Notes: generated by a model from the letters alone, not told the origin. 64,000 nucleotides of DNA from Mycobacterium sp. IDR2000157661 (GCF_022317005.1 NZ_CP081006.1:4916652-4980651); one strand, 5' to 3'; positions 17,487 to 26,421 are shown, counted from the first letter of the stretch. A program made the numbers and translations.

Positions 17487-18320
17487 TCAGCCTTCCCGCT
17501 CGAAGAAGAATTCCCGGGCGTTGTTGTACAGATAGTTGTCCAGCACCTCGGCAGGCAGGTCAAGGGCCTTGGCCTCGGGTATCAGCCGGCGCATGGTGAG
17601 CACCGGCCAGTCCGACGCGTAGATCACCTTGTTCTTTCCGCGGGTACGCATGTAGTGCAGCAGGCTGTCGGGCAACCGCTTCGGCGACCACGCCGACGTC
17701 ATCAGCCGCAGGTTCTGGTACTTGATCAGCATCCGGATCGCGACGTCCCACCATGGATCGGCGCCGTGGATCATGCACACCTTCAGCTCGGGGAACCGCA
17801 CGCAGACCCGGTCGAGGTGGATAGGGTTCTGCACCTCACCGGGGATCGGCGGGCCGGGGATGCCGGTGTTGACGCACAGCGGCAGGCCCAGTTCGGCGCA
17901 CTTGGTGTAGAGCGGGTAGTAGACGGCGTCACTCGGGGCGTACTGCCCGTCGCCCCAGAAGCTCGGTCCCACCACGGCGTACGCCACGGGCAGATCAGCG
18001 ACGACCGCGGACAGTTCCGCCAGCGACGGCATGGGCCGCAGCAGGTTGACCCCGCCCATGGCCAGCGCGAACCGTTCCGGCTTGGCTTCGACGAACTTGC
18101 GCGCCGTGGTCGACGGCTTGGCCAGGTTGTCCATCAGGATCGCCTGTGCGACACCCTGTTCGTCCATCTCGTCGAGCAGTTCGGCCAGATCGACGGGGGC
18201 GAACATCGACTGCGGGCCCTTGAAGTAGTCGTCGCGGACCTTGAGCATCCACATGGGCTGCTGTTCGGTCTCGCCGAAGTGGACGTTGACCAGGCAGTCA
18301 ATGGTCCTGTTGGCGTTCAT
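17487..18320 (-). CDS. Amidohydrolase-2 family protein (shorter)
   Basis: 277 aa TIM-barrel protein. The N-terminal strand reads MNANRTIDCLVNVHFGET instead of the usual D-x-H-x-H, so the first metal ligands are atypical. MIHGADPWWDVAIRM and YASDWPVL carry the later His and Asp ligands of the ACMS-decarboxylase-like group. Such proteins are hydrolases or decarboxylases of ring-cleavage products. ATG at 18320 overlaps the ligase stop as ATGA. The pairing with a second amidohydrolase in the same operon is common in mycobacterial catabolic clusters. Confidence 0.83.
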   Translation of the reverse strand: MNANRTIDCLVNVHFGETEQQPMWMLKVRDDYFKGPQSMFAPVDLAELLDEMDEQGVAQAILMDNLAKPSTTARKFVEAKPERFALAMGGVNLLRPMPSLAELSAVVADLPVAYAVVGPSFWGDGQYAPSDAVYYPLYTKCAELGLPLCVNTGIPGPPIPGEVQNPIHLDRVCVRFPELKVCMIHGADPWWDVAIRMLIKYQNLRLMTSAWSPKRLPDSLLHYMRTRGKNKVIYASDWPVLTMRRLIPEAKALDLPAEVLDNYLYNNAREFFFEREG

Positions 18321-19930
18321 GTCAGCGACACCTGCTGCGCGGCGGCGCTTTTCGCCCAGCGGTAGTCCGGCTTGCCGTTTCCGAGTCTGCGCACCGCCGG
18401 AACGAAGAGGAACTCCTTGGGCGCCTTGAACCGCGCCAGCTGGGACGTGCAGTGGGCGTGCAGCAGGTCGTGGTCCGCTTCGACGTCGGGGCTCAGCGCA
18501 ACCAGCGCGACGATTTCCTGTCCCCAACGCTCGCTGGGCCGCCCAACGACCAGCGCGTCGGCGACCGACGGATGCGCCCGCAACACTTCCTCCACCTCCT
18601 CGACGAAGACCTTCTCGCCGCCGGTGTTGACCACCAGCGAATCCCGGCCGAACAATCGCAGTGTGCCGTCCGGCGCCAGCGACCCGCGGTCACCGGAGAT
18701 CACCACGCGCCGGCCGTCGACCACCGGAAAGGTCTTGCGCGTTGCGGTTTCGTCGTCGAAGTAGCCCAGCGGGATGCGGCCGCCGCGAGCGACGAACCCG
18801 ATCTCGTCCTCGCCGGGCCGTAAGAAGCGGCGGTAGTCCTCGGACAGCACCAGTGCGCCCTCGCGCAGTTCGAAGGTCTCCTTCTCGTCGCCGCGCCTGC
18901 TGCGGCCGAAGCCCATATTGCCGGTTTCCGACGACCCGTATCCATTGATCAGTGTGATCTGTGGCAGCAGGTCGAGCAGTGCCCGTTGATGTCGGGAATT
19001 GGTCGCCGCTCCCCCGGTGCCGATCGCGAACAGTGACGACAGGTCGTAGGACCCGGCGCGCAGTTCTTCGACCAGCGGCCCGGCGTAGGCGTCGCCGACC
19101 ATCGTCATCAGGCCGACCTTCTCCCGCTGCGCGGTCTCGAGCACCGCGCGTGGGTCGAGCCTCGTCTTGTCGTAGAGGATCACCGGCAGTCCGTTGAGCA
19201 GGGCCGCGAAGGCGGTCCACATCCCGGCGGCGTGCATCAGGGGAGACACCGCGAACCAGGGCTGTCCCTCGGGACCGATCCTGGCGTGGATCTCGACGAC
19301 GGACTCGTGGTCGGCGCCGTTCATCGACACCACATAGGTGTCGCCCTGCCGCCACATCACGCCCTTGGGCCTACCCGTGGTTCCGCCGGTGCAGACCATC
19401 ATCACGTCGTCGGGCGAGGGTGTGATCGGCCGATTTGATTCGCCCTGCACCAGTGCGTCTTCGAGCTCTGTCGCGCCGGGCAGCTCGGCCACGGAGGCGT
19501 CGTCGTCGATCGAGATCATCAGGTCAGCGGTCGACGGTGGCAGCACGTCGGCGAACTTGGGGCCCAAGGACCGGTGGTAGATGACGGCGCGTGGTTTCAG
19601 GTAGTCGAGGAGTTCGGCGACCTCACGCGGCGTGTAGTTGTAGTTGACGTTGACCGGCACGGTGCGGGCCTTGAGGCAGCCGATCACCATGTCGGGGTAT
19701 AGGTCGTTGTGCATGATGAGCGCGACGCGGTCCTGCCCGCACTCCCAGTTCTCCAGGTCGACGCGTTCGCGGTACGCGCCGAACCCTTGTGCCGCGAGGT
19801 AGTTCGCGAGCCGCCGTGTGCGGTCCGCCGACTCGCCGAACGTGCTGCGCCGCTGCCCGCACACCGTCATCAGCCGGTCGGGTACCTTGGTGGCGATCGC
19901 GTCCAGCACCGCACCGATGGTCCACTCCAC
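18317..19930 (-). CDS. Acyl-CoA synthetase (AMP-binding, FadD type)
   Basis: 537 aa. Motifs CTGGTTGRPKGVMWRQGD, NGYGSSETGNMGF, VISGDRGSLAPDG and LGNGKPDYRWAKS show a complete ANL ligase; the final Lys is the adenylation residue. It is the same FadD19-like branch as the ligase at 8118, so the two may act on successive intermediates. GTG at 19930 is one base after the preceding amidohydrolase stop. It is followed with ATGA overlap by the shorter amidohydrolase. Confidence 0.9.
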   Translation of the reverse strand: MEWTIGAVLDAIATKVPDRLMTVCGQRRSTFGESADRTRRLANYLAAQGFGAYRERVDLENWECGQDRVALIMHNDLYPDMVIGCLKARTVPVNVNYNYTPREVAELLDYLKPRAVIYHRSLGPKFADVLPPSTADLMISIDDDASVAELPGATELEDALVQGESNRPITPSPDDVMMVCTGGTTGRPKGVMWRQGDTYVVSMNGADHESVVEIHARIGPEGQPWFAVSPLMHAAGMWTAFAALLNGLPVILYDKTRLDPRAVLETAQREKVGLMTMVGDAYAGPLVEELRAGSYDLSSLFAIGTGGAATNSRHQRALLDLLPQITLINGYGSSETGNMGFGRSRRGDEKETFELREGALVLSEDYRRFLRPGEDEIGFVARGGRIPLGYFDDETATRKTFPVVDGRRVVISGDRGSLAPDGTLRLFGRDSLVVNTGGEKVFVEEVEEVLRAHPSVADALVVGRPSERWGQEIVALVALSPDVEADHDLLHAHCTSQLARFKAPKEFLFVPAVRRLGNGKPDYRWAKSAAAQQVSLT

Positions 19931-19931
19931 G

Positions 19932-21140
19932 TCAGACTGCCGGAACGTCCGCGCCGAGCAGGTGCAGTGCGTTGTCCCGCATCACTTTTCGGGTGTCGTC
20001 CGCGCTGAACTCCGGGAATTGCGGAATGTCGGCGGTGAAGGCCATCGGGTCGGCCAGGCCCTCCCCGTGCGGCCAGTCCGAACCGAAAAGGATCTTGTCC
20101 ACACCGATGGTCGCGGCTAGCAGCTTGACGTCATCCTCGTAGTACGGCGCGATCCAGACGTTGTTCTTCAGCTGCTCGACGGGATCCTCCTTGAAGTGGT
20201 ATGGCGCGGTGTTGGCGGCCTTCTTCAGTCTCTTGATCAGGCGGTGGACGAAGTAGGAGCCGTTCTCGATGCTGGCCACTTTGAGTGTGGGGTGGCGGGT
20301 GAACACCTGGTGCACGATCATCGAGGCCATCGAGTCGTGGATGGCGCGGTCGTCGAGCAGGACCTGGTCGAGCGGGTCCTTCTTGCCGAACCCCTCGAAC
20401 GTCGCCTTGCCGCCCCACAGCGCCGCGATCGCGAGATAGCCGCTGTCGGAGAGGTGGAACACCACCGGGACACCGGCTTCGGCCAGCCGCGCCCACACCG
20501 GGTCGTGCAGCGGATCGCCGAGCGAGCGCGGCTTCACGAGGCCGGGCACGGGCGCAGGACGCACGCAGACGATCTTGGCGCCGCGGCCCAACACGAACTC
20601 GACTTCCTCGACCGCCTTGTCGGGGTCGGCCAGCGAGATGATCGGTGCCGACAGGAACCGATGGTCGGGGCGGTCGAAACCCCAGTCCTCGTCGAGCCAC
20701 AGGTTGAAAGCGTGCACCGAGGCCATCGTCGCTTCGATGTCGTGCTTGAGCCCTTCCTCCACGCCGCACGCGAAAGTGGGCAACATGAACACGGTTTCGA
20801 GGTTCTGCTTGTCGAGGATCTTCACCCGGGCGTCGCGGTTCTGATACTCGGGGTGGTCGGCCAACCGGTCGACCTTCATCAGCGACGCCGGGTCGACGCC
20901 GTCGGGAATCTCGCCGCGGAACAGCAGATCCAGGCATCCCGGCTCGATGATCGGGTCGAACGTCGGGTTGGGGATGAAGTGGTTGACGACGCCGCCCATC
21001 ACCGCGAATGTCCGCTTACCCTCGGTGAGCATCTGCACGCCACGGCGTTTGAACTCCTTGGGCAGGTGCCGGGTGAAGGAGTCGATCGGTTCGTAGTAGT
21101 GGTTGTCGACGTCGATCGCCATGTAGTCCAAGGTCGTCAT
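19932..21140 (-). CDS. Amidohydrolase-2 family protein (longer)
   Basis: 402 aa. DVDNHYYEPIDSFTRHLP is the N-terminal metal-site strand as found in mycobacterial amidohydrolases of this type (D-x-x-H-x-x-E instead of D-x-H). VFHLSDSGYLA and FGSDWPHGEGLADP supply the later His and Asp. It is probably a metal-dependent hydrolase or decarboxylase. ATG at 21140 overlaps the crotonase stop and has GGAGGAG upstream. It is the second gene of the operon. Confidence 0.85.
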   Translation of the reverse strand: MTTLDYMAIDVDNHYYEPIDSFTRHLPKEFKRRGVQMLTEGKRTFAVMGGVVNHFIPNPTFDPIIEPGCLDLLFRGEIPDGVDPASLMKVDRLADHPEYQNRDARVKILDKQNLETVFMLPTFACGVEEGLKHDIEATMASVHAFNLWLDEDWGFDRPDHRFLSAPIISLADPDKAVEEVEFVLGRGAKIVCVRPAPVPGLVKPRSLGDPLHDPVWARLAEAGVPVVFHLSDSGYLAIAALWGGKATFEGFGKKDPLDQVLLDDRAIHDSMASMIVHQVFTRHPTLKVASIENGSYFVHRLIKRLKKAANTAPYHFKEDPVEQLKNNVWIAPYYEDDVKLLAATIGVDKILFGSDWPHGEGLADPMAFTADIPQFPEFSADDTRKVMRDNALHLLGADVPAV

Positions 21141-21982
21141 GACTCCTCCTTGAGCGGCGGGAATTTCGGCGGGCGCTTCTCGAAGAAGCTCGTGATGCCC
21201 TCGATGAAGTCCGGCCGGGTCATCGACTCGTGCATCAGCTTCTCGGCGTGGTCACTGGCCTCGAAGACATCCCGCATGGTGTCTGCGTACACCTGTTGCT
21301 TGATCACCGCCAGAGAACTGGGCGCGCAGTTGGCCGCGATGTCCTCGGCATACGCGAGCGCCCGCGGCACGAGTTCGTCCGGTGCCAGTACATCGTTGAC
21401 CAGACCCAGCCGGGCTGCCTCGGCGGCCGGCAGCACCCGGCCCGACAGGAGCAGGTCCATCGCCACCCCGGTGCCGACGACTCGCGGCAGGATCCACGAG
21501 ATCCCGTACTCGGCGATCAGCCCGCGCCGGGCGAACGACGTCGTGAACTTGGCGCCGTCGGCGGCGAAGCGGACATCGCACGCCAGCACCAGGGTCAAAC
21601 CCATCCCCGCGCACGCCCCGTTGACCGCGGCGATCACCGGCTTGCGCATCGTCATCAGGAAATGCGGGTGACGCGCACCCACCAGCTCGCCGACGTCGGT
21701 GCCTGCGGCGTCGTCCACGGTGGCGGCGGTGATGGTCGTCAGGTCGCCCATGTCCGCGCCGGCACAGAACGCGCGGCCACTGCCGGTGACGACGATCGCG
21801 CGCACGCGGGGGTCGTTTTCCGCTTCGTCGAGCCGGGCGTAGAAACTCGTCGCCAGACCGCCGCCCCAGCCGTTCATCCGCTCGGGCCGGTTGAGTGTAA
21901 GGACGGCGACGCCGGTGTCACGCACTTCGTAGAGCACCGGTACAGAGGCGGCTGGTTCTGCCACGCGGTAAGCAGCGCTCAC
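21137..21982 (-). CDS. Enoyl-CoA hydratase/isomerase family protein
   Basis: 281 aa crotonase. The oxyanion-hole segments are GSGRAFCAGADMGDL and AAVNGACAGMGLTLVLACD, with RRGLIAEYGISWILPRVVG carrying a Glu in the second catalytic position. It is the first gene of the minus-strand operon to 13652; its GTG (21982) follows AAGGAG, and operator copy 5 sits 41 bases upstream. Hydration or isomerisation of an unsaturated acyl-CoA is expected. Confidence 0.88.
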   Translation of the reverse strand: MSAAYRVAEPAASVPVLYEVRDTGVAVLTLNRPERMNGWGGGLATSFYARLDEAENDPRVRAIVVTGSGRAFCAGADMGDLTTITAATVDDAAGTDVGELVGARHPHFLMTMRKPVIAAVNGACAGMGLTLVLACDVRFAADGAKFTTSFARRGLIAEYGISWILPRVVGTGVAMDLLLSGRVLPAAEAARLGLVNDVLAPDELVPRALAYAEDIAANCAPSSLAVIKQQVYADTMRDVFEASDHAEKLMHESMTRPDFIEGITSFFEKRPPKFPPLKEES

Positions 21983-22022
21983 CCGTCGCTCTCCTTCGGC
22001 GGTCCTGGGTTGTGTATGGCCA

Positions 22023-22041
22023 TACTGTACACCTATCGGTA
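22023..22041. promoter_or_regulatory. Palindromic operator, island motif copy 5 (weaker)
   Basis: TACTGTAC-ACC-TATCGGTA matches 7 of 8 in the left arm and 5 of 8 in the right. Its position just upstream of the hydratase-led minus operon supports it more than its score does. Confidence 0.42.
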
Positions 22042-22089
22042 GCGACTTCTACGAGGTTCCCACTTAGCAGTCGCACCGGAATCAGAGGT

Positions 22090-22101
22090 TAGGCATGCCT
22101 A
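22090..22101. repeat. Perfect 12-bp palindrome TAGGCATGCCTA
   Basis: The palindrome lies in the region upstream of the exported-protein gene (GTG at 22175), about 73 bases before the start. It could be an operator for that gene. It resembles half of an IdeR iron box only superficially (TTAGG present, the second half absent), so no regulator is assigned. Confidence 0.3.
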
Positions 22102-22174
22102 TTGTTTCTAAGGGTAGGCTCAGCTACTCTCAGGCTCGCTGAACCAGCAAATTAACGGGACACGGGAGAAAAAC

Positions 22175-23647
22175 GTGCACTTAGCGCTGAGCGACGGCCC
22201 ATCGGATTGCCAGTACAGACCGGACGGCCCGCCGACGACTTCGTACCGCACCAAGGTTTTCGTCGCTGGAGTCGCAATGGCGAGCGCCGGCGTACTCGCG
22301 GTGAATCCAGTGGCTTCGACGGCCGCCATGCCTCACCTCCGCGATGCGGGCGTCGAGCTCGCCGCGATCGCCAGTCCACTCTCGGCATACCAGCAGACCA
22401 TCACGAACACGCTCGCCTCTCTCAACACGTTGGGCGCCGGCATCTCGGCCTCGTCGACCGCGCTGGCGCAGGCGCTGAGCAACCCCGCTGTCCAAGCCGA
22501 ATTCGTTGGTTTCCTCACGGCGAGTGTGAGCAACCCGCTGCCTCTCCTGACCGCGCTGACAAGTTTCTCGGCGACCTTCGGCAATCGCCTTGCGGGCGCG
22601 AACGCGGAATCACTGGCGGCCTTGCAAGACGCGTTGACAAAGTTGCCAGGTGTCCTGCAGAGCTCGGCGGCCTTTCTCGCCCAGGGCGAATTCACCGAGG
22701 CGTTCAGCGCCCTCAATGTGTACTTCCTGACGGAGTTCGGGACCGACGGTAGGCAAGCATTACTCGATGCCCTCGCCATTCCGGGCGACTTTGCCGAGTC
22801 CATCGGCGCCGATCAGGTCGCCAGAGTGCTCGACTCTGTGCTTAATCGCGCCGTGGTGGGCAACTTCGCCAGGGCCATACTCGCCCCCGTGATCACCGCG
22901 ACCCTTCAGACCACGGAGATCCTCGATCGCACCCGTGCCGCACTCGTGGCCGGCGACTTCATGACAGCGATCAGCGAGCTGATCAGCGCGCCGGCCCTGA
23001 TCGCCAACGCGTTCCTCAACGGTTATGTGCCAGACTTCACCGTTGACTTCCCGCCCAGTCCCAATCAGACGTTCCCTGGCTTGCTCTCGCCGCGAGGCAC
23101 GCTCGACTTCTTCTTCGCCCAAGTCCCGGCGGCGCTCGCGGGGGCGCTGACTCCGCCGGCGACATCGCCGGCCGCTGCCGCTGCGGCAATTCCGTCGCCG
23201 ACCGACGTTTCCATCACCGACAACTCGGTCATGTTCACCGTCGACACGGCAAGCAATCCCGTCACTCTCGGGGAGAAGGCGGCACTCGGCCACGACGCCC
23301 CCAGTGAAAGCATCGCTGTGGTTGACAGCGGGCGTCAGGCGGCGACATCCGGCGATGCGACCACTGGCGACGCCGTTTCCGGCGATGACGCAACCGGCAA
23401 CGACGCCACAAGCGGCGACGAAACCACCCACGATTCCAGCACCGCTGACGACAACACCGGCAGCGGTGGTTCCAGCACCACTGGCGCCAACGGGAGCGGT
23501 GATTCCAGCAGCACCACCGGCGCCAACGGGAGCGGTGATTCCAGCAGCACCACCGGCGCCAACGGGAGCGGTGATTCCAACGGCACTGGCTCCGGCAACA
23601 GCGGCAGTGGCAGCAGCGGTGGCTCCGGCAACAGCGGCAGTGCCTGA
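22175..23647 (+). CDS. Exported low-complexity protein with Gly/Ser/Asp repeat tail, unknown function
   Basis: 490 aa. A basic N-region (YRTKVF) and hydrophobic stretch VAGVAMASAGVLAVNPVAST at about residues 30-50 look like a secretion signal. Residues 70-330 are Ala/Leu-rich, helical and recall mycobacterial PE-like or related exported proteins (LNTLGAGISASSTALAQAL), without a PE or PPE motif. The last 100 residues are Gly/Ser/Thr/Asp repeats including a 12-residue unit (GANGSGDSSSTT). GTG at 22175 follows GGGAG. Probable cell-envelope location. It is unrelated to the catabolic operons on either side and is followed by a strong hairpin. Confidence 0.75.
   Translation: MHLALSDGPSDCQYRPDGPPTTSYRTKVFVAGVAMASAGVLAVNPVASTAAMPHLRDAGVELAAIASPLSAYQQTITNTLASLNTLGAGISASSTALAQALSNPAVQAEFVGFLTASVSNPLPLLTALTSFSATFGNRLAGANAESLAALQDALTKLPGVLQSSAAFLAQGEFTEAFSALNVYFLTEFGTDGRQALLDALAIPGDFAESIGADQVARVLDSVLNRAVVGNFARAILAPVITATLQTTEILDRTRAALVAGDFMTAISELISAPALIANAFLNGYVPDFTVDFPPSPNQTFPGLLSPRGTLDFFFAQVPAALAGALTPPATSPAAAAAAIPSPTDVSITDNSVMFTVDTASNPVTLGEKAALGHDAPSESIAVVDSGRQAATSGDATTGDAVSGDDATGNDATSGDETTHDSSTADDNTGSGGSSTTGANGSGDSSSTTGANGSGDSSSTTGANGSGDSNGTGSGNSGSGSSGGSGNSGSA
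23483..23579 (+). repeat. In-gene tandem repeat, 36-bp unit, about 2.7 copies
   Basis: Two complete identical units start at 23483 and 23519 and a third partial unit starts at 23555, each beginning GGCGCCAACGGGAGCGG. They encode the 12-residue repeat of the exported protein. Exact identity points to recent slippage, so copy number may vary between strains. Confidence 0.85.
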
Positions 23648-23691
23648 ACGGAACCGAATTGAAGTGATCCTTCGGCGACGAAGGCCCGCGG

Positions 23692-23721
23692 TTGGGGGTA
23701 GCCGGTACCGGCTGCCCCCAA
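23692..23721. terminator. 30-bp palindromic hairpin between convergent genes
   Basis: Two 15-base halves, TTGGGGGTAGCCGGT and ACCGGCTGCCCCCAA, pair completely apart from one U-G pair in the plus-strand RNA. It sits 45 bases after the exported-protein stop and 62 bases before the end of the convergent aldolase gene. There is no T-run, as is common in mycobacteria. It is probably a terminator, perhaps for both directions. Confidence 0.6.
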
Positions 23722-23782
23722 GCGTCATTTCACAGTCTGGATCGTGACGCCGCTTCGTGCCGCTGCGCGAGCGTCGCACCGC

Positions 23783-24790
23783 TCAGAGGTGGACGACCCC
23801 GAACCGCTTGTATGCCGCGTCGATCTGCGCCTTCGCCACGTCGGGCAGCTTCGCCTGCGGAGGCCGCGAATGTGGGTACGCACCGATCGGCAGACCGAGC
23901 ACTGAGGCGGCGTATTTGAACGCGCCGCCCCAGTGGGTGAAGTAGTCGGGCCGGCCGGGGTAGCAGGTGAACCATGAACCCAGGTCCAGGTCGAACCGGT
24001 CCAAGCCCGAATCCCGCGCGAAGTCCATCGCCTCGACGAGCTGCCCGCTGACGATCAGGTCCCAGTACTCCGAGAACGGGCGGTGCGTAGGTGTCTCGAA
24101 CAGGTAGCCGGCGGTGCCGAGTTGCGCCGGGCAGACGATCCCGTCCCGCAGCCAACCCGCCCGATAGACCGTCTTGTCGCACTCCCAAACCGCCAGGCCT
24201 GGCGCCAACTCGTGCAACATTCGGCTCGCTGCCGGCCGGAACGCGCCCTCCTTGGTCGCACAGACGGCCGGGATCTCCTCGTAGATACGGGCGCTCTCCG
24301 CCGGTGTCAGCACGTATCCCGACGACGGCGAGTTGAACATGCCCAGCGCGATGTCGGTGCGATCGGCGATGTACCGAAAGAAGCGCAGCACACCCTCGCC
24401 GCCGTGGGCTTCCATCATCGGCGTCTGGATGTACACGATGTCGGCGCCCGCCTGCTGCGCGTGCAGCGTCAGCTCGAGGGTGTCCTTGGCGGTCACCGAA
24501 CCGGTGCAGGCCTGCACGACGACATCCGGGTTGGCTGCGCGCCCCACCTCGATCGCCATCTCCAGCAGGCGTTTTCGCTCATCGAGGGTCAGCGACCAGA
24601 ACTCGGCGATGCCGCTCGTGCACCACAGCAGCGGGTGGCGTAGTTCACCGACGCAGTGCCGCACAAGAACTCGATAAGCGTCCCAGTCGATGTCGTCGCC
24701 GTCCTCGCCGCAGAACGGCGTGTACAACGAGTCGCCGATACCGCGCAGGTGGACACGGGCCCACTCTCGCGCCTCATTGGCCGTCGCCAT
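23783..24790 (-). CDS. Dihydrodipicolinate synthase (DapA)/N-acetylneuraminate lyase family aldolase
   Basis: 335 aa class I aldolase barrel. Schiff-base lysine in AVCATKEGAFRPA, the Y-x-x-x motif as VYIQTPMM, and the substrate loop LWCTSGIAEFWSLTLDERKRL in place of the usual GTTGE. It would cleave or form a 2-oxo acid by retro-aldol chemistry. The members found in catabolic clusters often act on aromatic or terpenoid side-chain 2-oxo acids; that is inference. ATG at 24790 is best, with GGAGG five bases upstream; an in-frame GTG lies at 24796. It is preceded by the decayed SDR. Confidence 0.83.
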   Translation of the reverse strand: MATANEAREWARVHLRGIGDSLYTPFCGEDGDDIDWDAYRVLVRHCVGELRHPLLWCTSGIAEFWSLTLDERKRLLEMAIEVGRAANPDVVVQACTGSVTAKDTLELTLHAQQAGADIVYIQTPMMEAHGGEGVLRFFRYIADRTDIALGMFNSPSSGYVLTPAESARIYEEIPAVCATKEGAFRPAASRMLHELAPGLAVWECDKTVYRAGWLRDGIVCPAQLGTAGYLFETPTHRPFSEYWDLIVSGQLVEAMDFARDSGLDRFDLDLGSWFTCYPGRPDYFTHWGGAFKYAASVLGLPIGAYPHSRPPQAKLPDVAKAQIDAAYKRFGVVHL

Positions 24791-24821
24791 GATCACCTCC
24801 TCGATGACGTCTCAGGTGCAG

Positions 24822-25443
24822 TCAGGTGAAATCGCTGCCCCCGTCGACGTTGACGTTGGCACCGGTCATGTACGAGTTGCGCTGTGATGCGAGAAACGCC
24901 ACGACGGGCCCGATTTCGCCGGACAGGCCGGCCCGAGCGAACTGGACCGGGTGAGACCACGTTGACCGTGATCTCGTCCTTCGCCAGCAACAGCGACAAG
25001 TTCTTGGACACGCTCGTCAGCGCGGCCTTGGCGGCGGTGTACGCGGGCAGCAGGGGCAACGCCGATCGAACACAGTGCACCATGCCCGGCACGCCGCCGT
25101 CGAAGGCGCCACGCCACTGCTCGTCGGTGAGCTCCTCGAAGGTTCCGACGGACTCGGGCCCGACGGCGTTGACGAGGATGTTGAGCTCGCCGTTCCAGCG
25201 CTCGCCGATTTCACCGAAGACCCGTTGCACCTGTGCGGCGTCGGTGATGTCGGCGGTCAGGCCGATGGCGTCAGGGCTGCCGCATTCGGTGAGCGCCGTG
25301 GCGGCGTCCGACCCGACGGCCGGGGTCCGCCCGACGACGGCGATCCTGGCGCCGTCCTCGGCCAGGCACCGCGCGGCGGCCAGACCCATCCCGCGTCCGC
25401 CACCGACCACGACGGCTGCGGCGTCTCTCAGCCCGAGATCCAT
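24822..25443 (-). pseudogene. Short-chain dehydrogenase with internal deletions and frameshift
   Basis: The N-terminal half is intact (VVVGGGRGMGLAAARCLAEDG, NILVNAVGPES). Then ALPLLP is joined directly to AYTAAKAALTSVSKN, so the block with the catalytic Ser is missing. After VNVVSPGPV the frame changes, and the proper ending GLSGEIGPVVAFLASQRNSY with DGGSDFT is read in another frame to a TGA at 24822. About 35-40 residues normally found between these points are also absent. An active dehydrogenase is therefore unlikely. It sits in front of the aldolase gene and starts 54 bases from operator copy 6. Confidence 0.78.
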
Positions 25444-25496
25444 GCTGTCGTCACGTCACTTTCGGGTGTTCGCCGACCTGATAGCCTGGAGAACCT

Positions 25497-25515
25497 TACT
25501 ATATGACTTACAGTA
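25497..25515. promoter_or_regulatory. Palindromic operator, island motif copy 6, upstream of the TetR gene
   Basis: TACTATAT-GAC-TTACAGTA has a perfect right arm and 6 of 8 on the left. It lies in the divergent region between the decayed SDR/aldolase unit and the TetR gene at 25697. This is the placement expected for an autoregulated repressor and its main reason for being nominated as the island regulator. Confidence 0.62.
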
Positions 25516-25696
25516 GAACAGCGGAAAGACCGCGGGACCCGTCGGCAAAGGGGCTCCCGGTATGGTTGACGGCTAGGACCGGGCGGCCGACTCATCTGCA
25601 TAGGCGCAGATCAGAGGCCAGTTGCCGGTAGATTCAAGTCCACCAACCCCGTCCGCGGGGGCTGCGCGCGCGGCTGATTCGATGGAGGTGCCCTAC

Positions 25697-26419
25697 GTGG
25701 CGAGGCAGGCGACCGCCGAGAAGCGTCAACGACGCGAGCGCGGATCCATCAACCCCGACGACATCATCAAGGGCGCTTTCGAACTCGCTGAGCAGGTCGG
25801 CATCGACAACTTGTCCATGCCGTTGCTCGGCAAGCACCTCGGCGTCGGCGTCACGAGCATCTACTGGTACTTCCGCAAGAAGGACGACCTGCTCAACGCG
25901 ATGACGGACCGCGCGTTGCGCCAGTACGTCTTCGCAACGCCGTATGTCGAGGCCAAGGACTGGCGCGAGACGCTGCGCAATCACGCGCGGGCGATGCGAA
26001 AGACGTTCATGGGCAGCCCGATTCTGTGTGACTTGATTCTCATCCGGTCCGCGCTGAGTCCCAGGACCGCCAAGGTGGGCGTGCAGGAAGTGGAGAAGGC
26101 GATCGCGAGCCTCGTCGAAGCTGGGCTGTCGGCCGAGGACGCGTTCGACACCTACTCGGCGGTGTCGGTGCATGTTCGCGGATCGGTGGTGCTGCACCGC
26201 CTGCGTGAGAAGAACCGCGCCGCCGACGAGGGTCCCAGTGACCTCGAGGAGACCATGACCATCGACGCCGACAGCACTCCGCTGCTGGCGTTGGTCACCG
26301 AAAAGGGTCACCACATCGGCGTCGCCGACGAGAAGAACTTCGAGTTCGGCCTCGAGTGCATCCTCGACCATGCCTCTCGATTGATCGAGGCCGAGCCCGC
26401 GAAGAAGTCGCGGAAGTAG
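25697..26419 (+). CDS. TetR family transcriptional regulator
   Basis: 240 aa. The helix-turn-helix is MPLLGKHLGVGVTSIYWYFRKKDDLLNAM, typical of TetR; the C-terminal domain (about residues 80-225) is helical and divergent. GTG at 25697 has GGAGG eight bases upstream; an ATG at 25682 and more upstream starts are in frame but lack a ribosome site. It is the only TetR inside the island that carries the seven-copy palindrome, with one copy in its own upstream region, so control of the ligase, P450, hydratase and monooxygenase operons is a reasonable inference. The ligand is probably a pathway acyl-CoA. Confidence 0.88.
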   Translation: MARQATAEKRQRRERGSINPDDIIKGAFELAEQVGIDNLSMPLLGKHLGVGVTSIYWYFRKKDDLLNAMTDRALRQYVFATPYVEAKDWRETLRNHARAMRKTFMGSPILCDLILIRSALSPRTAKVGVQEVEKAIASLVEAGLSAEDAFDTYSAVSVHVRGSVVLHRLREKNRAADEGPSDLEETMTIDADSTPLLALVTEKGHHIGVADEKNFEFGLECILDHASRLIEAEPAKKSRK

Positions 26420-26421
26420 CG

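Noticed and set aside
20196..21671. 491-aa plus-strand frame opposite the amidohydrolase and hydratase genes
   Set aside because: The minus-strand genes have clear family motifs and coupled starts; this frame has neither.
22082..22120. IdeR iron box upstream of the exported protein
   Set aside because: Only TTAGG and a short palindrome are present; the 19-bp iron box is not met.
25570..25660. tRNA-like stretch with TTCAAGTCC and a 6-bp hairpin
   Set aside because: The T-stem does not pair, the anticodon loop has the wrong size and there is no acceptor stem.
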